A stretch of 64,000 nt of DNA from Chloroflexota bacterium. Lineage in GTDB: Bacteria; Chloroflexota; UBA6077; SHYK01. The stretch covers positions 1 to 64,000 of the forward strand of contig DASRDP010000093.1 of assembly GCA_035652535.1 (NCBI GenBank), given 5' to 3'. The position numbers were made by a program, and so were the translations under genes. Below the pieces are notes generated by a model, which was not told the DNA's origin, ran no database searches, and was given only the letters and a program-made list of their open reading frames with translations. The stretch's first letter is position 1. Every line of letters begins with the position of its first letter. Below, piece by piece: positions 42,137-50,566 of the stretch.

Positions 42137-43861
42137 CTACCGCATCTCCCACTCGTGGATGTTCCAGAAGTTCGTCGACGTGTTGGCGATGCCAAGCGCC
42201 GGGCCCGTCACCGTCGCCAGGTTGGCCATCACGTTGAAGTCCCAGTAGATGGGCCACGCGGGCAGCTCATCGCTCACCATCTTCAGCATCTGCGCGGCGA
42301 TGCGATCGCGCTCGGCGCGGTCGAGGGTCACGTTGTACGCGTCCCACAACCGGTCGTAGTCGGGATTCGACCATGCGCCGCGGTTCGCGCCGGTCCACCC
42401 ATTCTCCGGCTTCCCGATCTGGCGGCTCGTCAAGTATTCCAGCGTTCCTCGCTCGCTTCCGCCCGCCGCCCCGGGCGTCGAGATGCCGGGAAACGCGTCG
42501 CGCACTTCGTTCTGCCGCACCTGCACGGCCGGCAGGATCGAGAGTTGCACGTCGATGCCGGCGCGCTGCCACGTGTCGGCCATGATGGCGCCACCCCGCT
42601 CAAACTGCGTCCCCGTGAGGACCTGGAAGTCGGGGCGAAAGCGCTCGCCCGCTGGATTGGCGAAGTACCCATCGCGATCCTTCGCGAACCCGGCCTCGCT
42701 CATGTCCTGCTCGGTCAGACGCGGATCAAACGGATACTTGGTCACGGTCCGGTCGATGAGATCGTAGTTCGGCGTGCCCGGCAGGGCGAAGTGCTGCGGA
42801 TTGATGCTCTGGCCCTCGAAAAGGGCGTCGTTCAGTCCCTGGAGGTCGAGGGAGTGCACCAGCGCGCGCCGCACCCGCACGTCGAACAGCGCTGGCGTGC
42901 GCTGGAACTCCGGCCGAAACTGCACCAGATTGTTCACGAGCCGCGATGGCGCCATCGACACGACGCCGCGCTTCGTCGCGCCCCACTCACGCTGGAGCAC
43001 CAGCGCATGCTCGAAGCGCAGCGTGATCCCGGTCGCGACCTGGATCGACTCGGACAGGACGGCCGAGAGCACCGTGTTTTCGCTGTCCATGATGCGCGCG
43101 ACCACCCGATCGACCTTGGGTCGGCCCAGCGCGTATCCCGCGAACGCGGAGCCTTCCAGCTCGGAGCCCGGCTCCAGGCGCTCCAGCCGATACGGGCCAG
43201 CGCCGACGTAACCGTCGTTCCAAAAGCGGTGGTTCACGAAAGCGTCCCGCGCGCCCGCGTCCTGTTGGAACGCTTCGAAGGCGTTGGAGAGGATGTGGCG
43301 CGGCAGCGGCGGGAATTCGTCCTCGGTGAGCTTGTCGGCGTCGGGATACAGCGCGCTCCAGTGAAGGACGACCGTCTGCGGGTCGGGCGCGGTCACCTGG
43401 TCGATGTGGTCCTGGGGCGCGGGCGAGAAGATCCCGAGCCCTGGTGCGGTGTAGGCGCGCCAGGCGAAAACGAAGTCGTCGGCCGTCAGCGGCTCGCCAT
43501 CGTGCCACGTGAGGCCCGGTTTTAGCCTCCAGGTCGTTTCCATCCCGTCCGGGAAAACGCGCCAGCTCTCCGTGTTGAGCTGGGGGACCTCCACCGCGAG
43601 CTGCGGCTTCAGCGCGCCGGAGCCATCGACGAGCGCCAGCCCCGCGTTGAAGAGCGGGCGGTACTCCTGCCCGGCCTGGGTAAGCGTCTTCGTGCATAGG
43701 TCGTTTTTCTCGTAGCGGAACGCGAGGATCATGGTGCGCGGCTCACTCCGCGTCGCCCCGGTGGACGCCGGAGACGAAGCCGCTCCGCCCTGGCGCGCGG
43801 TCGGCTGCGCGCACGCGCCGACGAGCACAATCAGTCCGACGATCGCTGCCGCTCGATGCAT
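42137..43861 (-). CDS. ABC transporter substrate-binding lipoprotein, family 5
   Basis: This 574-residue exported lipoprotein has lipobox VGAC with C17. The family segment GLTWHDGEPLTADDFVFAWR and terminal WNIHEWEMR are both present. The ATG at 43861 is preferred to a TTG five codons earlier; GGGCGGAACTGAC precedes it. The gene is isolated: its upstream neighbour is a HIBADH-family gene 151 bases away, and downstream is the gene-poor gap. The early segment RYEKNDLCTKTLTQAGQEYR is specific to this copy, suggesting a different ligand from its paralogues. Confidence 0.92.
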   Translation of the reverse strand: MHRAAAIVGLIVLVGACAQPTARQGGAASSPASTGATRSEPRTMILAFRYEKNDLCTKTLTQAGQEYRPLFNAGLALVDGSGALKPQLAVEVPQLNTESWRVFPDGMETTWRLKPGLTWHDGEPLTADDFVFAWRAYTAPGLGIFSPAPQDHIDQVTAPDPQTVVLHWSALYPDADKLTEDEFPPLPRHILSNAFEAFQQDAGARDAFVNHRFWNDGYVGAGPYRLERLEPGSELEGSAFAGYALGRPKVDRVVARIMDSENTVLSAVLSESIQVATGITLRFEHALVLQREWGATKRGVVSMAPSRLVNNLVQFRPEFQRTPALFDVRVRRALVHSLDLQGLNDALFEGQSINPQHFALPGTPNYDLIDRTVTKYPFDPRLTEQDMSEAGFAKDRDGYFANPAGERFRPDFQVLTGTQFERGGAIMADTWQRAGIDVQLSILPAVQVRQNEVRDAFPGISTPGAAGGSERGTLEYLTSRQIGKPENGWTGANRGAWSNPDYDRLWDAYNVTLDRAERDRIAAQMLKMVSDELPAWPIYWDFNVMANLATVTGPALGIANTSTNFWNIHEWEMR

Positions 43862-44012
43862 GTCAGTTCCGCCCAATCCGCCCCGTTTTCAATTCCGATC
43901 ACCCTGGCCCTGTCGAAGGGTGCGGTGACACTTCGCGCTGACCTCGTCGAAGCGCGCCGCGCAGCCCTCCGCCCGATGCCGAGAGCGGACGACATCTTAC
44001 CCTGGAGGGCGA

Positions 44013-44825
44013 TCACTGCTCCATCAGGGCCCACGGGATGACCTGCTGCGCCAGCGCCGTCGCGGGCGCGGGGACGTCGAGGTCGAAGGCGAGCCCCAAC
44101 ACAGCGCGGAGCCCCCGGTAAAAGGGGCGCGGGTCCGTCGTCGCCATGGGACGATAGTGCTGCAGCCAGCGGTCCGTCATGTAGCTCTGGCCCGCGCTCA
44201 CCGCCAGCAGCTTCTGGAACGACTCGAGGTCCACGCCGGCCGTCTCGGCGATCCGGAACCCTTCGACGGCGGCGAGGATGTTCACGACGGTGATGGCCTG
44301 CTGCGCCGCCTTGGCCGCCGCCCCCATGCCGAGGTCGCCCATGTGAAAGATGTTCTCTCCGGAGGCCTCCAGCACGGGGCGACAGCGCTCGAACGCGTCC
44401 CTCGGTCCGCCCACCATGAAGCAGAGGGTGCGCGCCCGGGCCCCGGTCTGGCCGCCGCTCATCTGCGCATCGATGACCTCGACGCCGCGCTGACGCCCGC
44501 GCGCGGCGAGGCGGCGCGCCGTGTCCGGGTGGATGGTGCTGTGGATGGCGACGACGGTTCCCGACACTGCGGCGTCGAGGGCGCCGTGTTTGCCGACCAG
44601 CGCCTCCTCCACAGCCCGATCGTCCGGCACAGCGAGAGCGATGATCTCGCTGCGCGCACCCAACTCGCGCGGGGACGCGGCCGCCACGGCGCCGAGGCGG
44701 ACAAGCTCGTCCATCGGCTCCTGGCGAACGTCGTAGACGGCGAGGTCAAACCCCGCGTTCTGAATGTTGGTCGCGATGGGTTTGCCCATCTGGCCGAGGC
44801 CGATGAACCCGACTCGAGTCGGCAC
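44013..44825 (-). CDS. 3-hydroxyisobutyrate-dehydrogenase-family oxidoreductase
   Basis: This 270-residue beta-hydroxyacid dehydrogenase starts with the NAD(P) motif VGFIGLGQMGKPIATN. It has the substrate segment DAQMSGGQTGARARTLCFMV and the catalytic-lysine helix GMGAAAKAAQQAITVVNIL. The GTG at 44825 follows AAGGAG at 8 bases; longer upstream codons overlap the preceding Rieske region and lack conservation. It is the third gene of a minus-strand operon after a binding lipoprotein and a Rieske oxygenase. A role in oxidising or reducing a hydroxy-acid formed after ring cleavage is an inference. Confidence 0.87.
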   Translation of the reverse strand: MPTRVGFIGLGQMGKPIATNIQNAGFDLAVYDVRQEPMDELVRLGAVAAASPRELGARSEIIALAVPDDRAVEEALVGKHGALDAAVSGTVVAIHSTIHPDTARRLAARGRQRGVEVIDAQMSGGQTGARARTLCFMVGGPRDAFERCRPVLEASGENIFHMGDLGMGAAAKAAQQAITVVNILAAVEGFRIAETAGVDLESFQKLLAVSAGQSYMTDRWLQHYRPMATTDPRPFYRGLRAVLGLAFDLDVPAPATALAQQVIPWALMEQ

Positions 44826-44893
44826 TCCCGTCACTCCTTCATGATTCGAATTCGGATGCCCACGATCAGGCCGAACGGAACAGGGGCGGGACT

Positions 44894-46057
44894 TCACCCG
44901 CCGACGCTGCTCATGTCCGCAAGGCCCGCCGGCTCGGTCCACTCCTTCAGCGGTCGTCCGTCGGCCAACGCCTTCAGCTCCCGCTCCCAGATGGCCCGCT
45001 TGAGGATCACCGTCTGGTCGATGCTGGCGAGCCGCTCAGGCGGACGCTCGCGCGACGGGCCCTGGCCGACCTGCGTGACGTAGTCCTCGATCCAGAACAG
45101 CTTGTACATGCTCGTCTCGGGCGCCACATCCTCCACGCGCAGGTTCCCGCGAAGGATCGCCTCCCCGATTTCGTTCGGCGATGGGCCCTCGGCCTCCTCC
45201 GACCTCTGGCGACGCTGCGCGTACGCCTGTGCCTCCTCGCCCGTCAGATGCAGGAAGTCCACAACAAAGCTGATGCAGCGATCGTCGTTGATGGGGACGC
45301 GCCAGAAGAGCCGGTCGACGAACAGCCGCTGCGCGTCTTCCATAGTCCCCTCCACGCGCACGACGGACCGCGTCTGGTTGATATTGGGCATATGGAAGTG
45401 GATGTAGAAAGGCGGCCGCCCGGGGGCGAGCACGGCGCTCCGCACGCCGTACTCCGTTTCCGTCACCGTCGTGGAGCGGTCGCCGATCTGCGCCGAGCGG
45501 CCGGCCCGGAGCTGCGACTCCCGGTGCGTGTACGGGACGTGGCCCGGATCGTTGTCGATGCGGCTGAAGTAGCTGCACGGCCAGATCTCCGGCACGCCCG
45601 TCTCGACGAGCCCCGGGCGCTCGAAGTCGGGGAAGCGGCGCAGGGGTGGCGGATCGCCCTCGCCCAGGTAGGCGAAGACGAGCCCCAAATACTCGCAAAC
45701 GGGGTACGTGCGAATCGTGACCCGGGCCGCGTACGCCTCGTCCTCTCCGGGCATCTCTACGCACTGGCCGGACCCGTCGTACATCCAGCCGTGGTAACGG
45801 CAGCGGATGCAGTCGCCCTCGACCCAGCCCACAGAAAGCTGGGTGCCCCGATGCGCACAGCGGAACGCGACCAGGTGGGGGTCGCCGCCCTCCCCGCGAT
45901 ACAGGGTGAAGCGCTCGCCCATCAGCTCGATGGGCTGCGCATAACCGGGCTTCAGGTCCTTGACGCGGGAAACCGGCTGCCAAAACCGGCGCAGATAGCG
46001 GCCGGCGAGGGTTCCCGGGCCGACCCGCTCGAAATCGGCGTAGGTGATCTCGGTCAT
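44894..46057 (-). CDS. Rieske aromatic ring-hydroxylating oxygenase, alpha subunit
   Basis: This 387-residue enzyme is a paralogue of the one at 27685. The [2Fe-2S] ligands are C67, H69, C86 and H89, and the iron ligands are D170, H173 and H178 in DNDPGHVPYTHRES. The C-terminal block has TQVGQGPSRERPPERL in place of the usual DRxxE. The ATG at 46057 overlaps the TGA of the upstream lipoprotein in an ATGA arrangement, which fixes the start and indicates translational coupling. This is the tightest binding-protein/Rieske link in the window. The next gene is a hydroxy-acid dehydrogenase. Confidence 0.93.
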   Translation of the reverse strand: MTEITYADFERVGPGTLAGRYLRRFWQPVSRVKDLKPGYAQPIELMGERFTLYRGEGGDPHLVAFRCAHRGTQLSVGWVEGDCIRCRYHGWMYDGSGQCVEMPGEDEAYAARVTIRTYPVCEYLGLVFAYLGEGDPPPLRRFPDFERPGLVETGVPEIWPCSYFSRIDNDPGHVPYTHRESQLRAGRSAQIGDRSTTVTETEYGVRSAVLAPGRPPFYIHFHMPNINQTRSVVRVEGTMEDAQRLFVDRLFWRVPINDDRCISFVVDFLHLTGEEAQAYAQRRQRSEEAEGPSPNEIGEAILRGNLRVEDVAPETSMYKLFWIEDYVTQVGQGPSRERPPERLASIDQTVILKRAIWERELKALADGRPLKEWTEPAGLADMSSVGG

Positions 46058-47763
46058 TTCCACGCCCACTCGTGGATGTTCCCGAACCGGGTGCTGTCCG
46101 GCGTGATCGGCTCCGGTCCGGTGATCGCGCCCGAGTACGCGACGATCTGGAAATTGTAGTAGAGCGGGAGCGAGGGTAGCTCGTCGCTTAGCCGCTTCAT
46201 CATCTGCACCATGAGCCGGTTCGACTCCGCGCGGTCCAGGGTCGTGGTCCACTGGTCGTAGATCCGGTCAAACTCCGGGTCCGACCAGCCCATTCGGTTC
46301 CCGCCGACCCAGTTGTCGTCCGGTCCGCCGATGTTGGTCGTGAGCCACTTGTTGAGGCCGAGCCCGATCTGGAGCGTGTTGTTGTTCAGCGTCAGCGCCG
46401 GAAAGGTCCCCTTGGTCTTGTCGTCGACGGCCCGCGTGGACGAGGGCAGCAGCATGATCGCGGGATCGAAACCACCGTCGTGAAGGTTCCCGGCGACGAT
46501 GGTCGTGTCCTGCTCTTCCTGACCCCCAGACACGCCACGAACCTCGAGGTGCATCCGGCCATCGGTTGGGCTCACGTACACGCCGTCTGGTCCTTTCGTG
46601 AAGCCGGCCTGGGCCATGTTCTGCTCGGCCGCGCGCAGGTCGTACGGGTACTTGGTGATGGCCTTACTCACGTCGGGGAAATAGGGCTCGCTCGGCGGGG
46701 GGATCGTATCGGCAACCATGGAGCTATCGTCCAGCATCGTCTCAGCCAACGCGGATCGGTCGATGGATTGCAGGACCGCGCGCCGGACGCGCACGTCGAG
46801 CAGCGCCTTCGGGTTCACGTAGTCGGGCCGCGCCTGGACCTGGATGTAGCGAAGACTGGTCGGGTTCAGCAGCAGGGTCCCGTTCGTCTGTGGGACCCAC
46901 TGCTCCTTCAGCGTTCGGGCTTGATCGAAGCGCAGCGAGCCATCGAGGGCAACGTCCGCGTCGCCCGCCATGAGGCGTGTGACGGTCACGTTGGGATCGT
47001 TGTTCCACGTGAGGCGCACCCGGCCGATCTTCGGCTTGCCGAGGGCGAACTTGTCAAACGCGACTCCCTCGATAAACGCGCCGCGCTCCCAGTGCTCCAC
47101 ACGGAACGGCCCCGCGCCGACGTAGTCGGTGGTCCAGTAGGCAAGGTTGCCGAAGGCGTCGCCGTCTCCCTGATCGAGCGACGCCTGCAGCATCGCGCGC
47201 GGGAATGGCAAGAGGTCAGGGGCCGCGGCGAGCATATATGGACGCTTCCACCGAATGACGACCGTTTGAGTATCCGGCGCGACTACCTCGTCCGTCTGGC
47301 GGAGCTCCGCGCTCGTCTGGTCGAGCCCCCAGTCGACCCGCGCCACCTCGACGCGCCAGCCGAAGGCGAAATCCTCGGCCGTGAGGGGCGTTCCGTCGTG
47401 CCAGGTGAGGTCACGCCGCAGGCGGTACGTCGTCTCCATCTTCCCATCGGGCGTCACCTTCCACGTGTCGGTGTTCAAGGTGGGAAGCTTCTCGGCGAGG
47501 ACCGGGTACGGCTCATTCTGGAGGTTCCAGTAGCCGAGCCCGGCGCTGAAGAGCGGCTTGTGCACGGCGCTCCGGTCAACGGCGGAGTCCATCATGGTCG
47601 GCGGCTCGACCCGCATGATGATGCCGAGGGTGCGGCTCGACGGATCGCCGGCGGTCCCCGAATCCCCGCGCGGCGCGCCGCCGGTCGTGGGCGCCGGCCC
47701 CGGTCCACACGCTGCCAGACCCAGGGCGATCAGCAACACGATGGATGTCAGATCGAGTCTCAC
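46054..47763 (-). CDS. ABC transporter substrate-binding lipoprotein, family 5
   Basis: This 569-residue exported lipoprotein has lipobox LAAC with C19 and then a Gly/Pro/Thr linker. The family segment DLTWHDGTPLTAEDFAFGWR and the end GNIHEWAWK are present. The GTG at 47763 follows GGGAGG at 8 bases and gives a compact signal peptide; the upstream extension is rich in Arg/Pro and implausible. Its TGA overlaps the ATG of the Rieske gene. This is strong evidence that the ligand captured here is related to the substrate oxidised by that enzyme. Confidence 0.92.
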   Translation of the reverse strand: MRLDLTSIVLLIALGLAACGPGPAPTTGGAPRGDSGTAGDPSSRTLGIIMRVEPPTMMDSAVDRSAVHKPLFSAGLGYWNLQNEPYPVLAEKLPTLNTDTWKVTPDGKMETTYRLRRDLTWHDGTPLTAEDFAFGWRVEVARVDWGLDQTSAELRQTDEVVAPDTQTVVIRWKRPYMLAAAPDLLPFPRAMLQASLDQGDGDAFGNLAYWTTDYVGAGPFRVEHWERGAFIEGVAFDKFALGKPKIGRVRLTWNNDPNVTVTRLMAGDADVALDGSLRFDQARTLKEQWVPQTNGTLLLNPTSLRYIQVQARPDYVNPKALLDVRVRRAVLQSIDRSALAETMLDDSSMVADTIPPPSEPYFPDVSKAITKYPYDLRAAEQNMAQAGFTKGPDGVYVSPTDGRMHLEVRGVSGGQEEQDTTIVAGNLHDGGFDPAIMLLPSSTRAVDDKTKGTFPALTLNNNTLQIGLGLNKWLTTNIGGPDDNWVGGNRMGWSDPEFDRIYDQWTTTLDRAESNRLMVQMMKRLSDELPSLPLYYNFQIVAYSGAITGPEPITPDSTRFGNIHEWAWK

Positions 47764-47962
47764 AGCGCAGACCTCCCGGCGGGCCGTTCGCGTCGGAGCG
47801 AGACGTCGCGTCGGCGGACTCGGAGGCAACCGTCGGACCAGCTGACCTCACGCATCTTCGCCACGTCGATCTCCTCTCATACGATGCCTGTATATCCCTG
47901 TGCAGCGAGCGCCGTCAAACCCCGGTCCGGTCCCTCGGGCCCCAACGCCCGGACGTCCGGGT

Positions 47963-49138
47963 CTACGGCTCGCCGAAGAACCGCACCGCGTTGTCCCAGA
48001 GGAGCTTCCGTAGCTGATCTGGAGTGAGGCCCCTCCATTCGAATGGGATCTCGGCCGAGTTGGGAAAGCGCGATTCCGGGTGCGAGTAGTCTGATCCGAA
48101 GGTCAGGATGTGGTCGCCCAGCAGCTCGGTGACCATCCGCACCATCCGCTCGCCCTCGTGCAGCACGGTCGCGGCGAAAAATCGCCCGCCGGTCATGTAC
48201 TCGCTCATCGTGTGCTCGAGGCCTTCAGCGACGTACCCCATATAGACAGCCTGGTCGTCCATCCGCTGGGCCCAGAATGGGAGCCAGCCGATGCCCGATT
48301 CCAGGATGCCGAATCGGAGATTCGGGAAGCGGTCCATGATGCCCGCCCCGAAGAACGCGGCGACCGCGCGCATGGCCCCCCACGGGTGCGACGCCAACCG
48401 CCCCAGGAAGGGATTGGACCACAGGTCGCGGTGGCCAGGATACCCGGCCGAAAAACTGTGGTGGATTACGGCCAGGTTCTCGTCCTGCGCGGCTGCCCAG
48501 ATCGGATTGAGATCCGGGTGGTCGAGCGGGTAGTTGAGGGGCAGGTGGGGCTCCACGGCGACGCACCAGCGGCTGCGCCCCCATCGCCTGATCTCCTCGA
48601 CGGACTGCTCCACGGCCGCTGGGGTGACCGTGAGCCCGGCTTTCAGGCGGTGCTCGTCGGCGGCGCAAAAATCGTTCAGAAACCGGTGTCCGGCGCGGAG
48701 AAACTCCATGGCGATGTCGGGCTCGGGGTGGGTGGGAGCCCCGCCCACCATGAAATGCGCGTCCACGCCCTCGGCATCCATGTCGCGGAGGCGCGCCTGC
48801 GGATCGTCGTCGTCGCTTCCATCTGTCGGGTAGATCTCGGCCATGTTTTTCCCGTACGCGCGCGTGACGCCAGGCCGCGGTTCCGACTCTCCCAAGTACC
48901 GCGGGGGGTCGGTCCCCCAACCGCCGCCTTCGTCCATGCCCGCGCCGCGGAAGCGGTACCAGTGTCGGTACGGGGGCTGCATGGTCTTCCCAGCACGGGT
49001 GATGCGGATGGGCACGCGGTGCTCGTCCAGGTCCGGAATGCGCTCCAGAACGCTGCTCGGCAGGTAGGGGCGAAGCGCCTCGGCGGATGGCGCGATGTGA
49101 GTATCCGTGTCAAACACCTGCAGCCCGTGCTTCATCAT
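47963..49138 (-). CDS. Amidohydrolase-2-family metal-dependent hydrolase/decarboxylase
   Basis: This 391-residue TIM-barrel protein belongs to the ACMSD-like group. The metal site begins VFDTDTHIAP (D12, H14). Further ligands are in AVIHHSFSAGYPGH and the aspartate in TFGSDYSHPESRFP. The active-site arrangement and length fit non-hydrolytic decarboxylases and hydratases of aromatic and muconate acids as well as simple hydrolases. The ATG at 49138 begins MMKHG after GGGGGCTGC. It is divergent from a second amidohydrolase at 49283. In a ring-cleavage context, decarboxylation of an aromatic acid or of a semialdehyde intermediate is plausible. Confidence 0.85.
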   Translation of the reverse strand: MMKHGLQVFDTDTHIAPSAEALRPYLPSSVLERIPDLDEHRVPIRITRAGKTMQPPYRHWYRFRGAGMDEGGGWGTDPPRYLGESEPRPGVTRAYGKNMAEIYPTDGSDDDDPQARLRDMDAEGVDAHFMVGGAPTHPEPDIAMEFLRAGHRFLNDFCAADEHRLKAGLTVTPAAVEQSVEEIRRWGRSRWCVAVEPHLPLNYPLDHPDLNPIWAAAQDENLAVIHHSFSAGYPGHRDLWSNPFLGRLASHPWGAMRAVAAFFGAGIMDRFPNLRFGILESGIGWLPFWAQRMDDQAVYMGYVAEGLEHTMSEYMTGGRFFAATVLHEGERMVRMVTELLGDHILTFGSDYSHPESRFPNSAEIPFEWRGLTPDQLRKLLWDNAVRFFGEP

Positions 49139-49242
49139 GCAGCCCCCTGGCGACCGGCCCATTCCTGCAGTCTGGGCTCGTGGCGGCAATCACGCTGAGT
49201 ATAAGGGGAGGGCACGTGGCGACCCTCGCCGCCCGCGTCACG

Positions 49243-49248
49243 TACAAT
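49243..49248 (+). promoter_or_regulatory. Putative -10 box (TACAAT)
   Basis: TACAAT is 35 bases before the GTG of the LigJ-like gene in the divergent gap between two amidohydrolases. No clear -35 hexamer is seen at the expected distance. Confidence 0.25.
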
Positions 49249-49282
49249 GGCCCCTGCGCGTACAGCTCATGAGGAGGCGTCC

Positions 49283-50407
49283 GTGTTCAACGGGGTCAAA
49301 GTCCTGGACGTCCACAGCCACATCCACGACATTCCCATGATCGATCGCAGCCAGGCTCCTCGCCTGAGCTATCAGTTCTGGCACGACCTCTGGTACATCC
49401 AGGGCCTCGGCGCGGCCAAGCCATTGCCGAGCCCCATCGCCCCGGGTAAGCACTCCGACCGTCCCGGCAACCGAGATGAGGATTTCCAGGCGGTGGCGGC
49501 TGCGCTCGCCAAGTATCTCGAGGTCCGAAAGATCGACGCCCAGATCATCAGCCCGCATCCGCTCCAGTTCCACGGCTGGATGGAAGACGACATCCAGTTC
49601 AAAAGCTGGATTGCCTACCAGAACGACCTGGCGTTCAAAATCGTCCAGGCCAAGCCGGACGTGTTCCTGGGATCGTGTCAGCTCCCACAGCGCGCCAACC
49701 AGAAGGACACGGAGCACTGCCTGGAGGAGCTGGACCGCTGCGTTACCGAGCTCGGCTTCGTGGCTGCCTACGTGTCGCCCGACCCGAACGGGAAGGGCAA
49801 CACGCCGCCCATGCACTCACCCTACTGGTTCCCGCTGTACCAGCGGTGCCAGGACCTGGGTGTGCCGATCATCGTGCACGGAACGGACGTCGTCGATCCG
49901 AAGTTTCACGCCTGGGAGATGAACCGCTACTTCGAATTCGGCTTCATGGTTCCGCAGTCCATCGCGATGGCGACGCTGCGACAGCATCCCGAGGTGTTCG
50001 AGCGATTTCCCGGCCTCCGCATCATCATTTGCCACTGCGGCGGCTTCATCGACCGCCTCGGCGAGAACGCGGCGTTCCGAGCGAAGGAGCATCGGGATCG
50101 CGTGGCGGGCGGACTGTTCTTTGATACCGCCGCCTACGATACGGACTTCCTCGCGCTGGCCATCAAGCAGCGCGGCTTCACGCAGTTCACCTTTGGGACC
50201 GAGGCCCCGGGCTCCGGTGTCGAGATCAGGCCCGGCACCAACCGCACCGCGGACGACCTCGTCCCGATGTTCGAGAGCGATCCTGCCCTGAGCTTCCTGA
50301 CCGACGAGCAGAAGAAAGACATCCTGCACAGCACTCCCGCCAGGCTTGCGCCCGGGCTGGCTGACGCCGCCGCACAGAACGCGAAGGCCAGAGCAAAGGC
50401 GTACTGA
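49283..50407 (+). CDS. Amidohydrolase-2-family protein resembling 4-oxalomesaconate hydratase (LigJ)
   Basis: This 374-residue protein has the HxH metal site at H11/H13 in VLDVHSHIHD. A later segment reads VSPDPNGKGNTPPMHSPYWF, followed by VPIIVHGTDVVD. It corresponds to the NPDPSG...PPL...W.P.YE region and V-P-A-M-I-H strand I associate with LigJ. LigJ hydrates 4-oxalomesaconate in the protocatechuate 4,5-cleavage and gallate pathways. GTG at 49283 follows GAGGAGGCGTCC. Two LigB-type dioxygenases in the window could make the ring-opened substrate. Assignment rests on remembered family patterns, so decarboxylase or hydrolase activity stays possible. Confidence 0.75.
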   Translation: MFNGVKVLDVHSHIHDIPMIDRSQAPRLSYQFWHDLWYIQGLGAAKPLPSPIAPGKHSDRPGNRDEDFQAVAAALAKYLEVRKIDAQIISPHPLQFHGWMEDDIQFKSWIAYQNDLAFKIVQAKPDVFLGSCQLPQRANQKDTEHCLEELDRCVTELGFVAAYVSPDPNGKGNTPPMHSPYWFPLYQRCQDLGVPIIVHGTDVVDPKFHAWEMNRYFEFGFMVPQSIAMATLRQHPEVFERFPGLRIIICHCGGFIDRLGENAAFRAKEHRDRVAGGLFFDTAAYDTDFLALAIKQRGFTQFTFGTEAPGSGVEIRPGTNRTADDLVPMFESDPALSFLTDEQKKDILHSTPARLAPGLADAAAQNAKARAKAY

Positions 50408-50451
50408 GCGGAAGCAGCCGCGCCGCCAACTTCACGTGCCGCGGACCGGTG

Positions 50452-50546
50452 TCGGTCGCCTTCCTTTGCGCGCGGGCTCAGAACGAGCGCGGCCCGCTGC
50501 TTGCCCGTCATGCTCGGCGTCTTCCCTTGCGCGCAGGCTCAGAACG
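50452..50546. repeat. Imperfect direct repeat, two copies of about 33 bases
   Basis: Bases 50452-50485 and 50514-50546 share TTGCGCGC(G/A)GGCTCAGAACG preceded by TCGG...CTTCC. They are separated by 28 bases in the convergent gap after the LigJ-like gene. No transposase or other mobile feature accompanies them. Confidence 0.5.
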
Positions 50547-50566
50547 CTGACCATGCCTCCCTGCCC

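Noticed and set aside
41712-42257. Minus-strand gene in the gap before 42137
   Set aside because: It lacks a ribosome binding site and family similarity, and its first part overlaps the conserved C-terminus of the lipoprotein gene.
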